Source: Nymphaea colorata
Lineage: Eukaryota > Streptophyta > Magnoliopsida > Nymphaeales > Nymphaeaceae
Direction of reading: 5' to 3'
Assembly: GCF_008831285.2 (NCBI RefSeq)
Contig: NC_045140.1
Location: 27,112,131 to 27,176,130 of the forward strand
Length of the DNA: 64,000 nucleotides
Part shown: one piece after another, positions 39,002 to 49,523 of the stretch
How positions within the stretch are numbered: the stretch's first letter is position 1
Layout: every line of letters starts with the position of its first letter
The notes under the pieces: generated by a model
The model's database searches: none
Told to the model about the DNA's origin: nothing
Seen by the model: the letters and a program-made list of their open reading frames with translations, nothing else
Translations under genes and position numbers: made by a program

Positions 39002-42000
39002 ATGGTCGACTTCGAGGTACCAAATAATTAGGGAAATAAAATCGAAAAGATGGGAAAGGAGGGAAGTAATATCCCTGTTTTGTTTTTCATTGTCTGTGCA
39101 AACTAGAGGATTGATTTGCCCAAATGATTATTGTGTGTAAATAAGACAACAATGATTCTCTTCGTTAATATGTCTTTCTGGTTTCTTCTCTGCAGCCTCA
39201 TATTGAGTCTACCATTGTTCTATCTATTGTTGCTTGAATCATGGTTTTGCATTATCAAGTTGTGATTCTCGCAAGATTGTGAAGTATTCATCCCCAATCT
39301 CCATTCAGCCGAAAAAAAGGAAAGGATTTTACGGTGTTACTTTGTGCTGTATTCGTGCGAACGCACTGTCTCTTTTGCAGCTTATTGTTCATTCGGGTGA
39401 CCTTTCGATCACTCGTTTTCGAGAATCAAGCGCATACGTTGACTCTATTGATGATATTCTGTCAGTAAGAGGTTACTTGTTGTTACTTCAGAAGCTTCTT
39501 CTTGTTCTAAGTTTCGTCAAGTGCGGATCTTTGGTCATTCACTGTCTCATGTTTTGTGCTTGCTACTGTTTTATCAGTCGAAAGCATCGTGTTCTTGGCT
39601 TCTCATCTAATTCCTTTTCGTAATCCTGTGGAGCTGGGCCTTCTCTCGAGCCAAAATTATGACACCAATTTCTTAATGAGGTTTTTAACTTTTTCCATTG
39701 CATGCATTTTTGTAGATGCCAATTTCTCGTCAAGTTCTTTAACTTCACTTATTGGAGGTATGTGTGTCTACCACGAGTAGCGTAATCTCACTGTGCAATT
39801 TCAGACACTTGTTATGTTAATTGGCTTGGCTTAGTCTTTGGGAAGACTTGTGACTTGGACAGCAAAGGGGAAATCTCTCTTCTAAAAGTGGCTCCCAAAG
39901 TGGTTTCTGATGGCGAAAAACATGCACAACCTTTACAGTGGTTTTTGTAGTGAGAAGAGCTTGTTCTTTATGCATCATGTGCAGGGGCGATTTTTTTCCC
40001 CACCCTGAACCATGTGGTCACCTAGATTCGAACTAGAAATTTTAGCAAGATCAAAGGGAAAATGTCACCTTTTAACTCTAATTTCTTGCCACAATAACAG
40101 ATGAAAGAATGCAAGATGGAGCAGTCAAGCAAGCTCCAAACGAGCTTCAAAGCAGAAATAATACACCATATAACACAGGAAAACATGAAACATTTTTTAT
40201 TTTTTATTTTGCAGTTTTCCTTCTCAATGGTCCGGGGCAACTTCATTGTCTTCCACGGTCTGTTCTGCTGTGCTTCAACCCTTTTTTACTGCTTTTTTTC
40301 TCCTCCATGTTTTATTGCTGGAAAAGTGTAAGGTTAAGGAAGTGGCTTTTCTTCCCGGGATTTTGTTGTTCCTTATATGTAGTTTATAGCACTTGCCAGA
40401 TGCTGTACCATTCATTTTATACTTACAGGGAACACTCACCGCATGTTCCGAGCAATCCTATAATATCTTGCACTTTACATAGATTTTTACCCTTTATCAG
40501 TTTCACAAGAAAAAGGAGTGTTTCATATGAATAGCGGCAGACCGCCGTGTCATCCATGAGGTGCAGCCTCCTAGTTGCTTTTCTGTTGTTCATTCTTGTT
40601 CTCATTGTCAAGTCTTGAACAAGAGCTTCTCAGATAACAGATGAACATGAACAAAAATAGTTTGTCGGCACGGCCACTTTGTCTGGAGTCGATTTTCGCG
40701 ATCCAGGTTGCTCGCAAATGTTATGTGACTTTGGGCATGAGAGGTAATTTAGATTCGACATGTTTCCTTGCCGGACCACATTTTTTAGAACCAAGTTCGA
40801 AAGCCTCTTGGGACCAATTTAGAATTATTAGCGGAAAATCTCAAAAACTTGGTTATTTATCTTTATCTTAGTTTGAAAATGAAGATCAAGAACACCATTG
40901 GCCCTTAGTATCTCATTCGATAACATGTCTACAATTTTACATAGGCAAATACTCGGTGACCCTTTTTCATTTTGGAAAAAAGAAATTAAAAACACGGAAA
41001 AAATTTTATAATAATGAGGACAACATTTAACTTTTTCATGTTGCTAAAGCTGCAGCTGAAATTTGCACCAGTTGCCAAACAATAACTTGCCGATCAAGTG
41101 TAGACTATTACCCGAAGTGATACTATTTTACTCTTCATTCAACAGAAAATGGCTATTTAAGTGAAATTTGAGACTAGGAACTTATTGTATTGATTTTCAG
41201 TTTCTTAAATCTTCAATGCTATAATCTTTGCATTCTGACTTCAATATACAAGGGTAATATAAATCATATAATATTGACTGTTATGGATTGTTGTGGTCAT
41301 ATTATGTAATACAACGCCTAGCGACTTTGATGACACAGCTCTTGCCAGAACTGCCAAGTATGTTCCTTCTCTCCATGACGTGATGCATTGACGGCCGTTC
41401 TTGCCGATATTATTTATAGTTAATTTGAGTTGAATCCATGACAAATTTATTTGATTTTGTGTATGATTTATAAACTTTGTTATTCTTAATTGAATTATTA
41501 TATTTATTTAATTTTTAAAAATAAATTTTAGAACTTTTGGCCATTAGATTCACAACATTTTATAGTGGTCTGGCCACTTGATACAGTTGACTATGTGGTA
41601 ACAAGATTCGACGCAGACCCGCTCCGGTTCCTTCAGTTCAGACGTTGCAAGCTCGTCGCGGGTCAAAAATGGAGGCGATCGACACACAGTCAACATGGGA
41701 TGTGGGCTCTTGTCTAAATCCAAAAACAAAGGCTGGCATAAATGGGTCGAATTTAATGAAGCCTTGGTCCAATGGACTAGGGGAACCAATACAATGGAGA
41801 ATGGATCCTCACCATTTATCTCTGGTCCATCTTTGATCCAAGTTTATGAATCCATATTTGACGGGAGTTCGCCTAGGCCGGGGATCCAACAATGGGCCAG
41901 ATGCATCATAAACATTTTTTTTTTCTATTTCAAGTGTTATTGGAGTAAATCCGAATCCAACTCCAGATCTACTTAGCTGGTCCGCACCTGAACCACTCTT

Positions 42001-42840
42001 AGCGTTAACTTTAAGGGCGTTTGATGCTCCGACCTCAATCCGATTACAATAAACACAAACCAAATCCAATTACGGCTCCGACTACTTGAAATTTGGGTTC
42101 AAACTGAATGTGGATTACATATGAACCATTCATATCTCTAGACAAAAGCTGAATAGCAATCAAAGTGACCGGATAATCGTTATCATTGTCCAACATTAAT
42201 GTCGACCAACAGAAAGTAAGAAAGGAAAGGCAAATTTATTATAGTGTTTTGGTTATTATTTTTGTCTTTAAGAGGCTCTTTAGCATTATGAACAAGGTGC
42301 GAGTGTCATATGATTTTATCTTAAAATTGGAGTATATTAATCGAACACTTAAACACGTGTCTCATGAATCTACTTCATGAATCTACTCCAATTTTGAAGT
42401 AGGTTCATGAAACACGCTGTATGATATGAAGCTGTCCAAAAAATTATGGCAGATCCATAGTACTTAGTATATTTGAAGTAAATTAAGTAAATTCATGAAA
42501 GATGCACACAGTACTCATATTTCCAAACAACCCTTTAGAAGAACTCGGTTTGTCAAATCAGGATTTGAATTTCTAACTCATAGCAAGTTTGATTTAAAGG
42601 ATTTTTGGCTAGAGGGAAAAGAAAACCTTTGGTACGCTTTTGTTACCTGATTATGGATATTATTTTGTAGCACAACAAGCAAAGATAAGCTATAATCATT
42701 ATATATTTTCTGAAACAATAAGCCGTGTTCGTTTTATTTTTTTTTTTCCTTTAATTGAAGAAGAAAGAGAAATTGGCGATGTTGATGCCCTGGGTCCCAG
42801 ACGCCGGCGTTCGCATACGTTTTGCGCTGAGATCAAACTC
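39002..42840. other. Intergenic DNA between the PEX11 and VQ genes
   Basis: No coding region is recognised. The first few hundred bases are probably 3' untranslated sequence of the PEX11 gene. A nested inverted repeat lies at 42357-42415. Open frames of up to 141 codons (40.1-40.5 kb) lack any recognisable domain. Confidence 0.55.
42357..42415. repeat. Inverted repeat with 21-bp arms
   Basis: The arm at 42357-42377 pairs with that at 42395-42415 with two mismatches. A second pair flanks it (AAAATTGGAGT near 42322 and ACTCCAATTTT near 42385), so the sequence can fold in more than one way. It is probably a MITE remnant. Confidence 0.75.
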
Positions 42841-42842
42841 CG

Positions 42843-42980
42843 TTGACGCGCGCTTGCAGACTGAGAATTGTTTGACCGGACCGAATTTGGGTCAGGCTGA
42901 CCCGGTCAGGCTCGGGCAGCACTTCTTTGTCCCTCTTCGGTCAAACTTGCTGCTCAACAAAGCACCCTCAAATTTTGACC
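42843..42980. promoter_or_regulatory. Cluster of four W-box cores upstream of the VQ gene
   Basis: WRKY-binding TTGAC cores occur at 42843-42847 (TTGACG), 42872-42877 (TTGACC), 42939-42944 (GGTCAA, minus strand) and 42975-42980 (TTGACC). They lie within 140 bp, about 430-570 bp before the TATA box of the VQ gene. VQ proteins act as partners of WRKY factors, so WRKY control of this gene is plausible but not shown. Confidence 0.55.
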
Positions 42981-43098
42981 AAAACAATCAAGATACTTTG
43001 TCGCTGAGTAAAATTCCCTGTATGTCCAAGATCTCCTAAGCAAACTGCCGAGATGCCATTCCCTTTCTCAGGGCCGAATAACAGATTACCAAAATGTC

Positions 43099-43112
43099 TT
43101 TTGGCGCCAAAA
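43099..43112. promoter_or_regulatory. E2F-like palindrome upstream of the VQ gene
   Basis: TTTTGGCGCCAAAA is a perfect 14-bp palindrome that contains the E2F consensus TTTSSCGS on both strands. It lies about 300 bp before the TATA box of the VQ gene. Whether it is used is unknown. Confidence 0.45.
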
Positions 43113-43407
43113 ACAAATTTCTCCTGATTTATTATTTTCTTTTATTTGTCTAATAATCGGTTTAATTTGGTTTTTTTTTTTCCAAAAAAGTTGAGATTGC
43201 CATAGTGCCGTCACCTGATTGTATTGGAAAGGAAATGGCAAACGCGTAATATCTTCAAATGAGGTGGCTCCTTTTATACAGAGCAGGTTCTTTCTGGAAG
43301 GAAGGGAGTGGCAGAAGTGAAATATTTTGAAGTTGAGCGGGCCTTTGTGAAGCAGCCAAATCCTTCCAAGAAGTGGGGGCAGCGCTCAGAGATCAAGCTC
43401 TCTACCC

Positions 43408-43416
43408 TATTTAAAG
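43408..43416 (+). promoter_or_regulatory. TATA box of the VQ gene
   Basis: TATTTAAAG lies 109 bp before the ATG at 43525. A transcription start about 30 bp downstream would leave a leader of about 85 bases. Confidence 0.7.
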
Positions 43417-43524
43417 GCTGACGGCCACCACATAGGAACCATATCAACTTCCCTCCTTTGAGACAGACGTCAGCGATCTCTGCCCTACGCTTCTCTCTCG
43501 TCCACTCACTCTGCGTTGACGGTC

Positions 43525-43851
43525 ATGGCCACGAGAGGAAAGAAGCCTCTGGTGAGAGTCATCCTCACCGAGTTCGTGCAGACAGATCCCCAGAATTTCA
43601 AGGCAATCGTTCAGAATCTGACCGGAAAAGATGCGCCGGTTAACGGCAGCTCAACGAAGAGGCCGGCGGCAAACAGAGGGAGAGTAACGGAGTTCCATGA
43701 GGAAGAGTTGAACTTGATGAGGGCAAATGAAGACTGCCTCAATGGTGTTGGTCCGGTGAAGATGGAGAATTGGACGGTGGACGACTTTAGGTGGCTCCTG
43801 GAGCTGCCATCGTTGGACGACCAGGCACCGTGGGCCCAGATGAGACCTTAA
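43525..43851 (+). CDS. VQ-motif protein (VQ1/VQ10-like)
   Basis: This small nuclear-type regulator has 108 aa in a single exon. The VQ motif FKAIVQNLTG (FxxxVQxLTG) lies at about residues 26-35, preceded by EFVQTDPQN, a layout like that of the Arabidopsis VQ1/VQ10 group. Family members bind WRKY transcription factors through this motif and tune their activity in stress responses. The rest is a basic linker (residues about 41-53) and an acidic C-terminal part with a WTVDDFRWLLELP stretch that has no function known to me. The ATG at 43525 has G at both -3 and +4 and is preferred; the reading frame is open three codons further upstream without an ATG. A good TATA box and a W-box cluster lie upstream. 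Confidence 0.93.
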   Translation: MATRGKKPLVRVILTEFVQTDPQNFKAIVQNLTGKDAPVNGSSTKRPAANRGRVTEFHEEELNLMRANEDCLNGVGPVKMENWTVDDFRWLLELPSLDDQAPWAQMRP

Positions 43852-46142
43852 CCGTCGGCGGCGGCGGCCTTCGACTTGTTATCATTCTTTCTGTAGAATT
43901 TTTGCGCCGTCGCTCCTTTTGCAGGATGCAGCATTTGTAAACGGTTGACCCATATCCAGGTTACTATACCGTGATTTGAAATAGTTGGATCTCACATGGA
44001 TCTTGGATCTGTTTTTTTTTTCTTAAGCTAAATTTGAATCCGACATGCATAAGATTTGATCTATTATAGAACATTGAGCCCAGTTGCAGAGATGCATGTC
44101 AAATTCAAAGGTAACTAATGGTCCAGCTCTTATTTTCGTTTATTAGATCAGAGTGTGGACCTGGATTCGGGTCAATAACTTCACAAACAAATACCAGTTT
44201 TTCGTTACTACAATATTTGGCACCATGTGGTAAGATATTCAGGCAATTTAGCTCATGAACAATACTAATACATTGATTAAAATGATCAAACTTCATTTCA
44301 CAAACATATTTATGGAATTGCATGTAGAAAAGAAAATATTCAGTTACCAGCCTCTTCTACTAACTTTGGTAAAACTTATTCAGGTATAAGTTTGATTGTC
44401 TAGCTAGCAGAAACAAAAATTCTCATTGAAGGATACCTTGACCTTGATTATATCTGTATAAGACAAGAGGTTTTCAACGTGGTGACACAATAAAGAATTG
44501 TATCGACCATATTAGGTTATTCAATTTATATTACTTATATGTTCAAATATGGATTTAGATTTTTAAGATGAGATATTTCAATTGCTGTGTCTGATCACAT
44601 TTATCTTCTCGCTATCAAACGTCATGCAATTAGAAGTCACATGAAAACGTGGCTTGTACAGATGGCGACAGCCATGAGATTCGAACCGTGCTGCCGCGGT
44701 GGTATGCCTGGATTGAATTAGTAGTCAGTTTCTCATGACTGGTGAATTTGGATGCATTGCTGAGTTGCAGAGCTAATACTCGTCCAGAGGTTGGAATTTT
44801 ATGGGGGAGTGTGCTCAAAATGGACGACACGGAACCCCTCTCTCGAATCAGTCCTCTTCGTCTACCATTCTTCGTCGCTACGCCTGGCTTTCGCTCCGGC
44901 CTGCCTGTTGAACCTCTCTTGTCAGCAGCAAATTAAACCAGGCCATAAGGGTGCAGAAGAAAGTGGACCCATCCAGCTTCTTGGCTCATTGCGTAATTTG
45001 GCCTTTTACTCCATCTGCATCCCTGGTGGCTCATGCGCCCGTGCTCCACGTGAAGCTCCCTGCAAATTAACTATTCATTGGAGTTCCATCTGCTGGAATC
45101 CGACGTTGGCCTGACCAAATTCCCTCTCCCTCTTTCTCTCACAGAGTTTTGTTAATTCCAGTTTCTGAGGCTTTCTGCACACTACTTTTGACATTTTTAA
45201 ACAGAACAGCGCATGTTTATCATATTTTATAAATAAATAAACATGTTTATGTTTATGCAGCTTTTGAAATGGAAGAAAACTCACTGGTGTCCCTCTCTCG
45301 CCCATTAGGAAAGTTTTCAAACCGCAGAGGTCCTTTAGAGAGAACAATTAATGCCGCTCTTGTTGCCTAAAACCATGCGTCTGAAAGTGGGAAAGGTTCA
45401 GTTTAGAAAAATCGAAATCTTTGTGAGAATTTTATTCAGGTCTTAAATCGGGTACCAGAATGAAGCTCATGAATCTATGTCCAGTTTGGTCTAATTAGGA
45501 TATGCCAACCAAGTTAGACGATCACATTTTGCTAAGTGCATGGCAAAGTTACGTATGTTTTCTAGGCCATTGGTTATAGAGCTTTCACTTTTACCTTTTT
45601 TTCTATTTCCCTTTCTTTTACCCAAGTTCCAAATATCCTGCAGATATTCTGCCTTTGTTTTGCATCATGAAAAGACGGAAGACGTTGCATGCAAATAGAG
45701 AAACAACAGAAAGATTCGTAAAGTCATAAAGAACATGAAACGTTCTAAGTGAATAGCGTGAATCAGGTATTCTAGTGGTCCATGCCGCCTTCTGCCAGTT
45801 CTCTGCAAACCACACATTACAGACCTTTCTTCCCCGAATCGAAAATGACGCTGAAAGGCTACGCAGACCATACAAAGATAAGTACCCCGTCACTACTCTC
45901 TCCCTTAACCCCTACCAACATGTTAGATTACATGATATTTGTACATGAAGCAGCGGTAAGTGGATGCTTATAGTAGATGATATGCATTGATCTCGCATTA
46001 GCAGAGGCCTTAGAAAACCGCAAAGCTTTCGAACTTACATGCATCAGGACTCGAGAGATGATGAAACAAGAGAGAAAAATGGTGTTATTGTTAGATGATC
46101 AAAATCCGTCACCGGTTCCGTTGGCAGATTTCTTCTTGAACG
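43852..46142. other. Intergenic DNA between the VQ and EPFL2-like genes
   Basis: The genes on either side converge, so both 3' untranslated regions lie here. No other gene is recognised. Open frames of up to 107 codons (44.8-45.1 kb) have no conserved features. A GATTCGAACC word at 44680-44689 resembles a tRNA T-arm read on the minus strand, but no cloverleaf could be formed. Confidence 0.55.
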
Positions 46143-46738
46143 TCAAGGATTATAGATGAAGTCTCCACATTTGCACTTCCAGCTCATGGGTTTGTAGTTG
46201 GATGTGTCGCTGATTATTGAACTTATGGATGCGACCACCGTACGCTGCTTCCCATTCTTGAACTGGGGACTGGTAGGAACCTGTATTGCTTCACAGTGAG
46301 CGCAAGAAGCACACCTTCTCTGGCATCTTGGGGGCCTTGAACCGATCATTGCTTTCACTCCTCTTCCATAGACAATCTTGCTTGTTTCGTCAGCAGAACC
46401 CCCCTGTGGAATCATTACCTGTTGGTGAATGAGGTTAGCTGATGAAGAGGGAAAAGAAACTCATGAGAGAAACAGGAGGGGAAAAAATGATTTTCAATGT
46501 AAAAGCGCTTGCAGTAAGCTTTACAACTCACCTTCGAAGACTCGAGCAATTTGGGTACTGCTCTACCTGAATGAAGGAGAAAGAAAAGCAGCAACCATGT
46601 TAGGAGAGGAAAACGAATGGGGAAGCGGCGGATGTTGGATAGACTCGGCTCACCTTCAACGGATTGCTTCGACTGGAAGAGACCAGTGGCAAGAACGAGA
46701 GCCAGAACAATGCAACAACGCCAACGTCCTCTGCCCAT
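46143..46738 (-). CDS. EPFL2-like secreted cysteine-rich signalling peptide
   Basis: This is a precursor of an epidermal patterning factor-like peptide. Such peptides are secreted and act as ligands of ERECTA-family receptor kinases; EPFL2 shapes leaf margins in Arabidopsis. The exons on the minus strand are 46654-46738, 46532-46566 and 46143-46418, giving 131 aa, with GT-AG borders and agreeing phases. The N terminus (MGRGRWRCCIVLALVLATGL) is a signal peptide. The mature domain begins about AMIGSRPPRC and carries six cysteines: PPRC, QRRC, ASC, AHC, then WKC and KC near the end. The blocks CEAIQVPTSPQ and SNYKPMSWKCKCG and the ending FIYNP match EPFL2 rather than EPFL1 or EPFL4/6. The loop between the fourth and fifth cysteines is long, as in EPFL2. 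The three-exon model includes a 35-nt middle exon that annotation tools could miss. Confidence 0.93.
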
Positions 46739-46790
46739 GAGTGGGAAAAGCAAGAACTAGGAGCTTAGTTGTTGTCTCTAGCTGTTCAAT

Positions 46791-46800
46791 CTTTTATATT
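46791..46800 (-). promoter_or_regulatory. TATA box of the EPFL2-like gene
   Basis: On the minus strand AATATAAAAG lies 52 bp before the ATG at 46738, implying a short leader of about 25-30 bases. Confidence 0.55.
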
Positions 46801-49477
46801 AAACTAGGCAACAACAGAAGGAAGGAAAAATGTAGACTCAAAAAGGCAAAGGCAGCCTTTGGAAGAGGCCTGCCTGCAGGACGAGAAAGTTGCAGAATGC
46901 CACCTTAACCAATAACCGCAGTATACTGCTGCCTCTGCCTGCTCTGTTGATGGAACAAGCTTGATATCTGATGAATACTCACGAAATCTCAACAGTTTCT
47001 GCATCGGGCCATGAGCCTAAAAATAGGTTAGGAAGTTCGGGAGCATCTGATGGAACGGAAACCCCCAAGAGGGAAAAAAAGATTGAAAACTACAGGATGA
47101 TGCGTTGATAGCGTAGATGGAAATGTGATATAACAACACATTCTCGCGGTGAATGACCCTTAACCACAAAGTTAACGGCTGGGTTCAACTTTCAAGAAGA
47201 GACATGAAATCACAGCTGGGTTTTCCTTGGCGTGTGCTTCTTTTTCCTTGGCTGACCAAACCCAATCAGACACGCCACCCCCCTCCCTCTCTATAGAGAA
47301 TCTCTCAGAATGTACTCGCAGATATTACAAAATTTCAAAAGCATGTATTGATTGATAAATCAAAGACCCTGGATGTCATTTTCTGCGTCCAAATTCCAAA
47401 CATCCCCATTTGTTCTCTGGCTTGGCCTCTGAAGCGTCGATATCTGCTGCTGCCACTTACTAGTCACTAACCCAAAAGGGAAACAGGCTTAAACGCCACT
47501 CTGTAATCTTGTCATCCAAACCGTTAGATACAATAGCTGCTGTAGGCAATTGCCCACACGAATTTGTATTATTTTTATATATAAACTTCATTAAATTTCA
47601 TTTTTTCGCATATAACTGCCCTTTAAAATTTGAAATTTAATGTGGCACTGCCACCTTAGCCAGAAATTTCTGGTTCCGGCCACTGAAATGTAACGGGGAG
47701 ATTCACTGGTTCGGGATTAAGAGATCGCCGTGTCGCTCTAAGTCATCTTTACTGTACATTAATGGCGGGGCCAGTCGTCGATTCGTTCTGGTGGTGATAA
47801 TGATGGTAGAGAGATTTCCGACTTTCTGTCATTTTTTCTGCATCGTCCTGTCTTACGTCAAGAATGTCGTAGACGGGGTGGATGGCTGTGAGCAGAGAGC
47901 CCACCCGCAGAGCGCAGAGATCTACGAGATTTGGCGATTTGTGGAAAGGAAATCATGGCATTCTTCGCGTCGCGGACACCGAAAATCGAAGAACGAGCAG
48001 ATTGGTAAGCGTGATTTATTGCGTGATGAAAATAACGTAGGATTATCGAATAAAAAGGAGCTGCCATTCAACTTTGGGAAGAGAGATTTTGTAGTCCTCA
48101 TGATGGAGCTGCTGCAACAGGAAAAACGGAACTCATTAATGTGAGGAGCAAAGGAGGGAGATCAGATGTTGATTTCTTTTGAAGACTGAGTTATGAAAAC
48201 ACTGAGAACAGCAAAAAAAAGTGTTATTAACTTGTGTAAGATTAAAAGTTCACAAGGATTCAATTGCTAAAAAAGTATAAAACTGACAGTGAAGCCATCA
48301 CCTGCAGAAATGTGCATTGCAGGCGCGCATCTCCGCATACATGATACATGATTAGATAATGTTCGTCGTCTTCTTCTTCTTCTTTCTTTCTTCTTTTGAG
48401 CATGTGCTGTACGTTTTTTTTTTTAATTCTTTACTCTATCTTTTTATACTTAGTTTTCGTCTTACTTTGTTTTTCTTCGACCGATAGTCAAATCTTGTAG
48501 GGAGTTTTTTTTTTCTTCTAATTTGGTTGTGAACATTTTACTTTTACATGTTCAATCCATGGCAGAGGGAGAGGAATTTTAATCTGTGTGTTCTTCCAAT
48601 TGAACATGTTTTTCTAGCATGTCAGACGAGAATGTTTGCTTTTTATTCGTTCTTATTTTTTGTTTTTGATTTTTCTTCATTTTAGCTACTTTTTCTTGTT
48701 TTTTCTTTCATTCTGTTTGTCACAACTTGTTTAAAAACGTCAACTTTTAACCAAGTTGGTTCGTTTCCGATCTATGCCAATGACCGACCTGCTCCTGTAA
48801 AAATTTTGAACAAGTGAAAATGATTTCGAACGGGAATTTGATTGGGAAATACATCATGCAAAAGGTGCATGTGTGATTCAACTTGCTTTCACTTAATGTA
48901 CTAATGTTCATTTGACTGACCGTATTTCAATTAAAGGCATGCAAAAATATCCGAACAAGCTTTAGTTTTGAATAAAAACAATAATACTTTTCTTGATGTT
49001 GATCACTATGCAAAATTTACTGGTCAGTGCTCACTTCAAGTACTTCTTATTAATGTAGAGTTTCTCCTTAAAAGGAAAATAAAATAAGAAAAAAATAAAA
49101 AAATTGGAAGGACCAGCAGTCCTGTTTTTAGTGCCATTGCTTTACCCTTTTTTCCGCCAAGTTCAGACCCCATAGTTTTAGATCCGAGGTCTAAGGTTTT
49201 AAGTTCGATTCTCATTCTGAACCTAATTTATTAAAGGTTTTAAATTCGATTCTATATGACCGTCGTCATATAAAGTGGAAGTTTCCACCACGTTTTAATT
49301 CTTAAAATATTTATTTTTAGATAAAAGATGAGTCCCAAGTAATGGATCCGGTTACACCTCTCAAGTATCAACCACCAGGTCCGAACGTGGGTTCGGGCAT
49401 CCTAGTGGGTTAAGGCGCATAGGCAAGTCTCTTGAGTCGAGGAGAGGGAGAGGGAGAGGGAGAGCGGGAGGGTTGAG
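46801..49477. other. Intergenic DNA between the divergent EPFL2-like and FANCL genes
   Basis: This holds the two divergent promoters. No gene is recognised; a 117-codon plus-strand open frame at 47791-48144 has no known domain. Sequence near 47.55-47.69 kb ends in TTTCTGGTTCCGGCCACTG and resembles a degraded plant transposon end. Purine-rich GGGAGA repeats at about 49440-49470 belong to the FANCL leader region. Confidence 0.5.
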
Positions 49478-49489
49478 TTTTGGCGCCAA
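49478..49489. promoter_or_regulatory. E2F-binding palindrome before FANCL
   Basis: TTTTGGCGCCAA contains a perfect TTGGCGCCAA palindrome and matches the E2F consensus TTTSSCGS. It ends 34 bases before the FANCL ATG, so it lies in the leader or core promoter. E2F factors control many S-phase and DNA-repair genes, which fits FANCL, but use here is inference. Confidence 0.6.
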
Positions 49490-49523
49490 GGAAGGTCGGC
49501 GGGATTTCGTTCGTCGCTCGCCG

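Noticed and set aside
44650-44740. tRNA gene on the minus strand
   Set aside because: A GGTTCGAATC word is present, but T-stem pairing fails and no acceptor or anticodon arm can be drawn.
49100-49290. SINE with tRNA-like B box
   Set aside because: GTTCGATTCT words occur, but no A box, tail or target duplication could be found.
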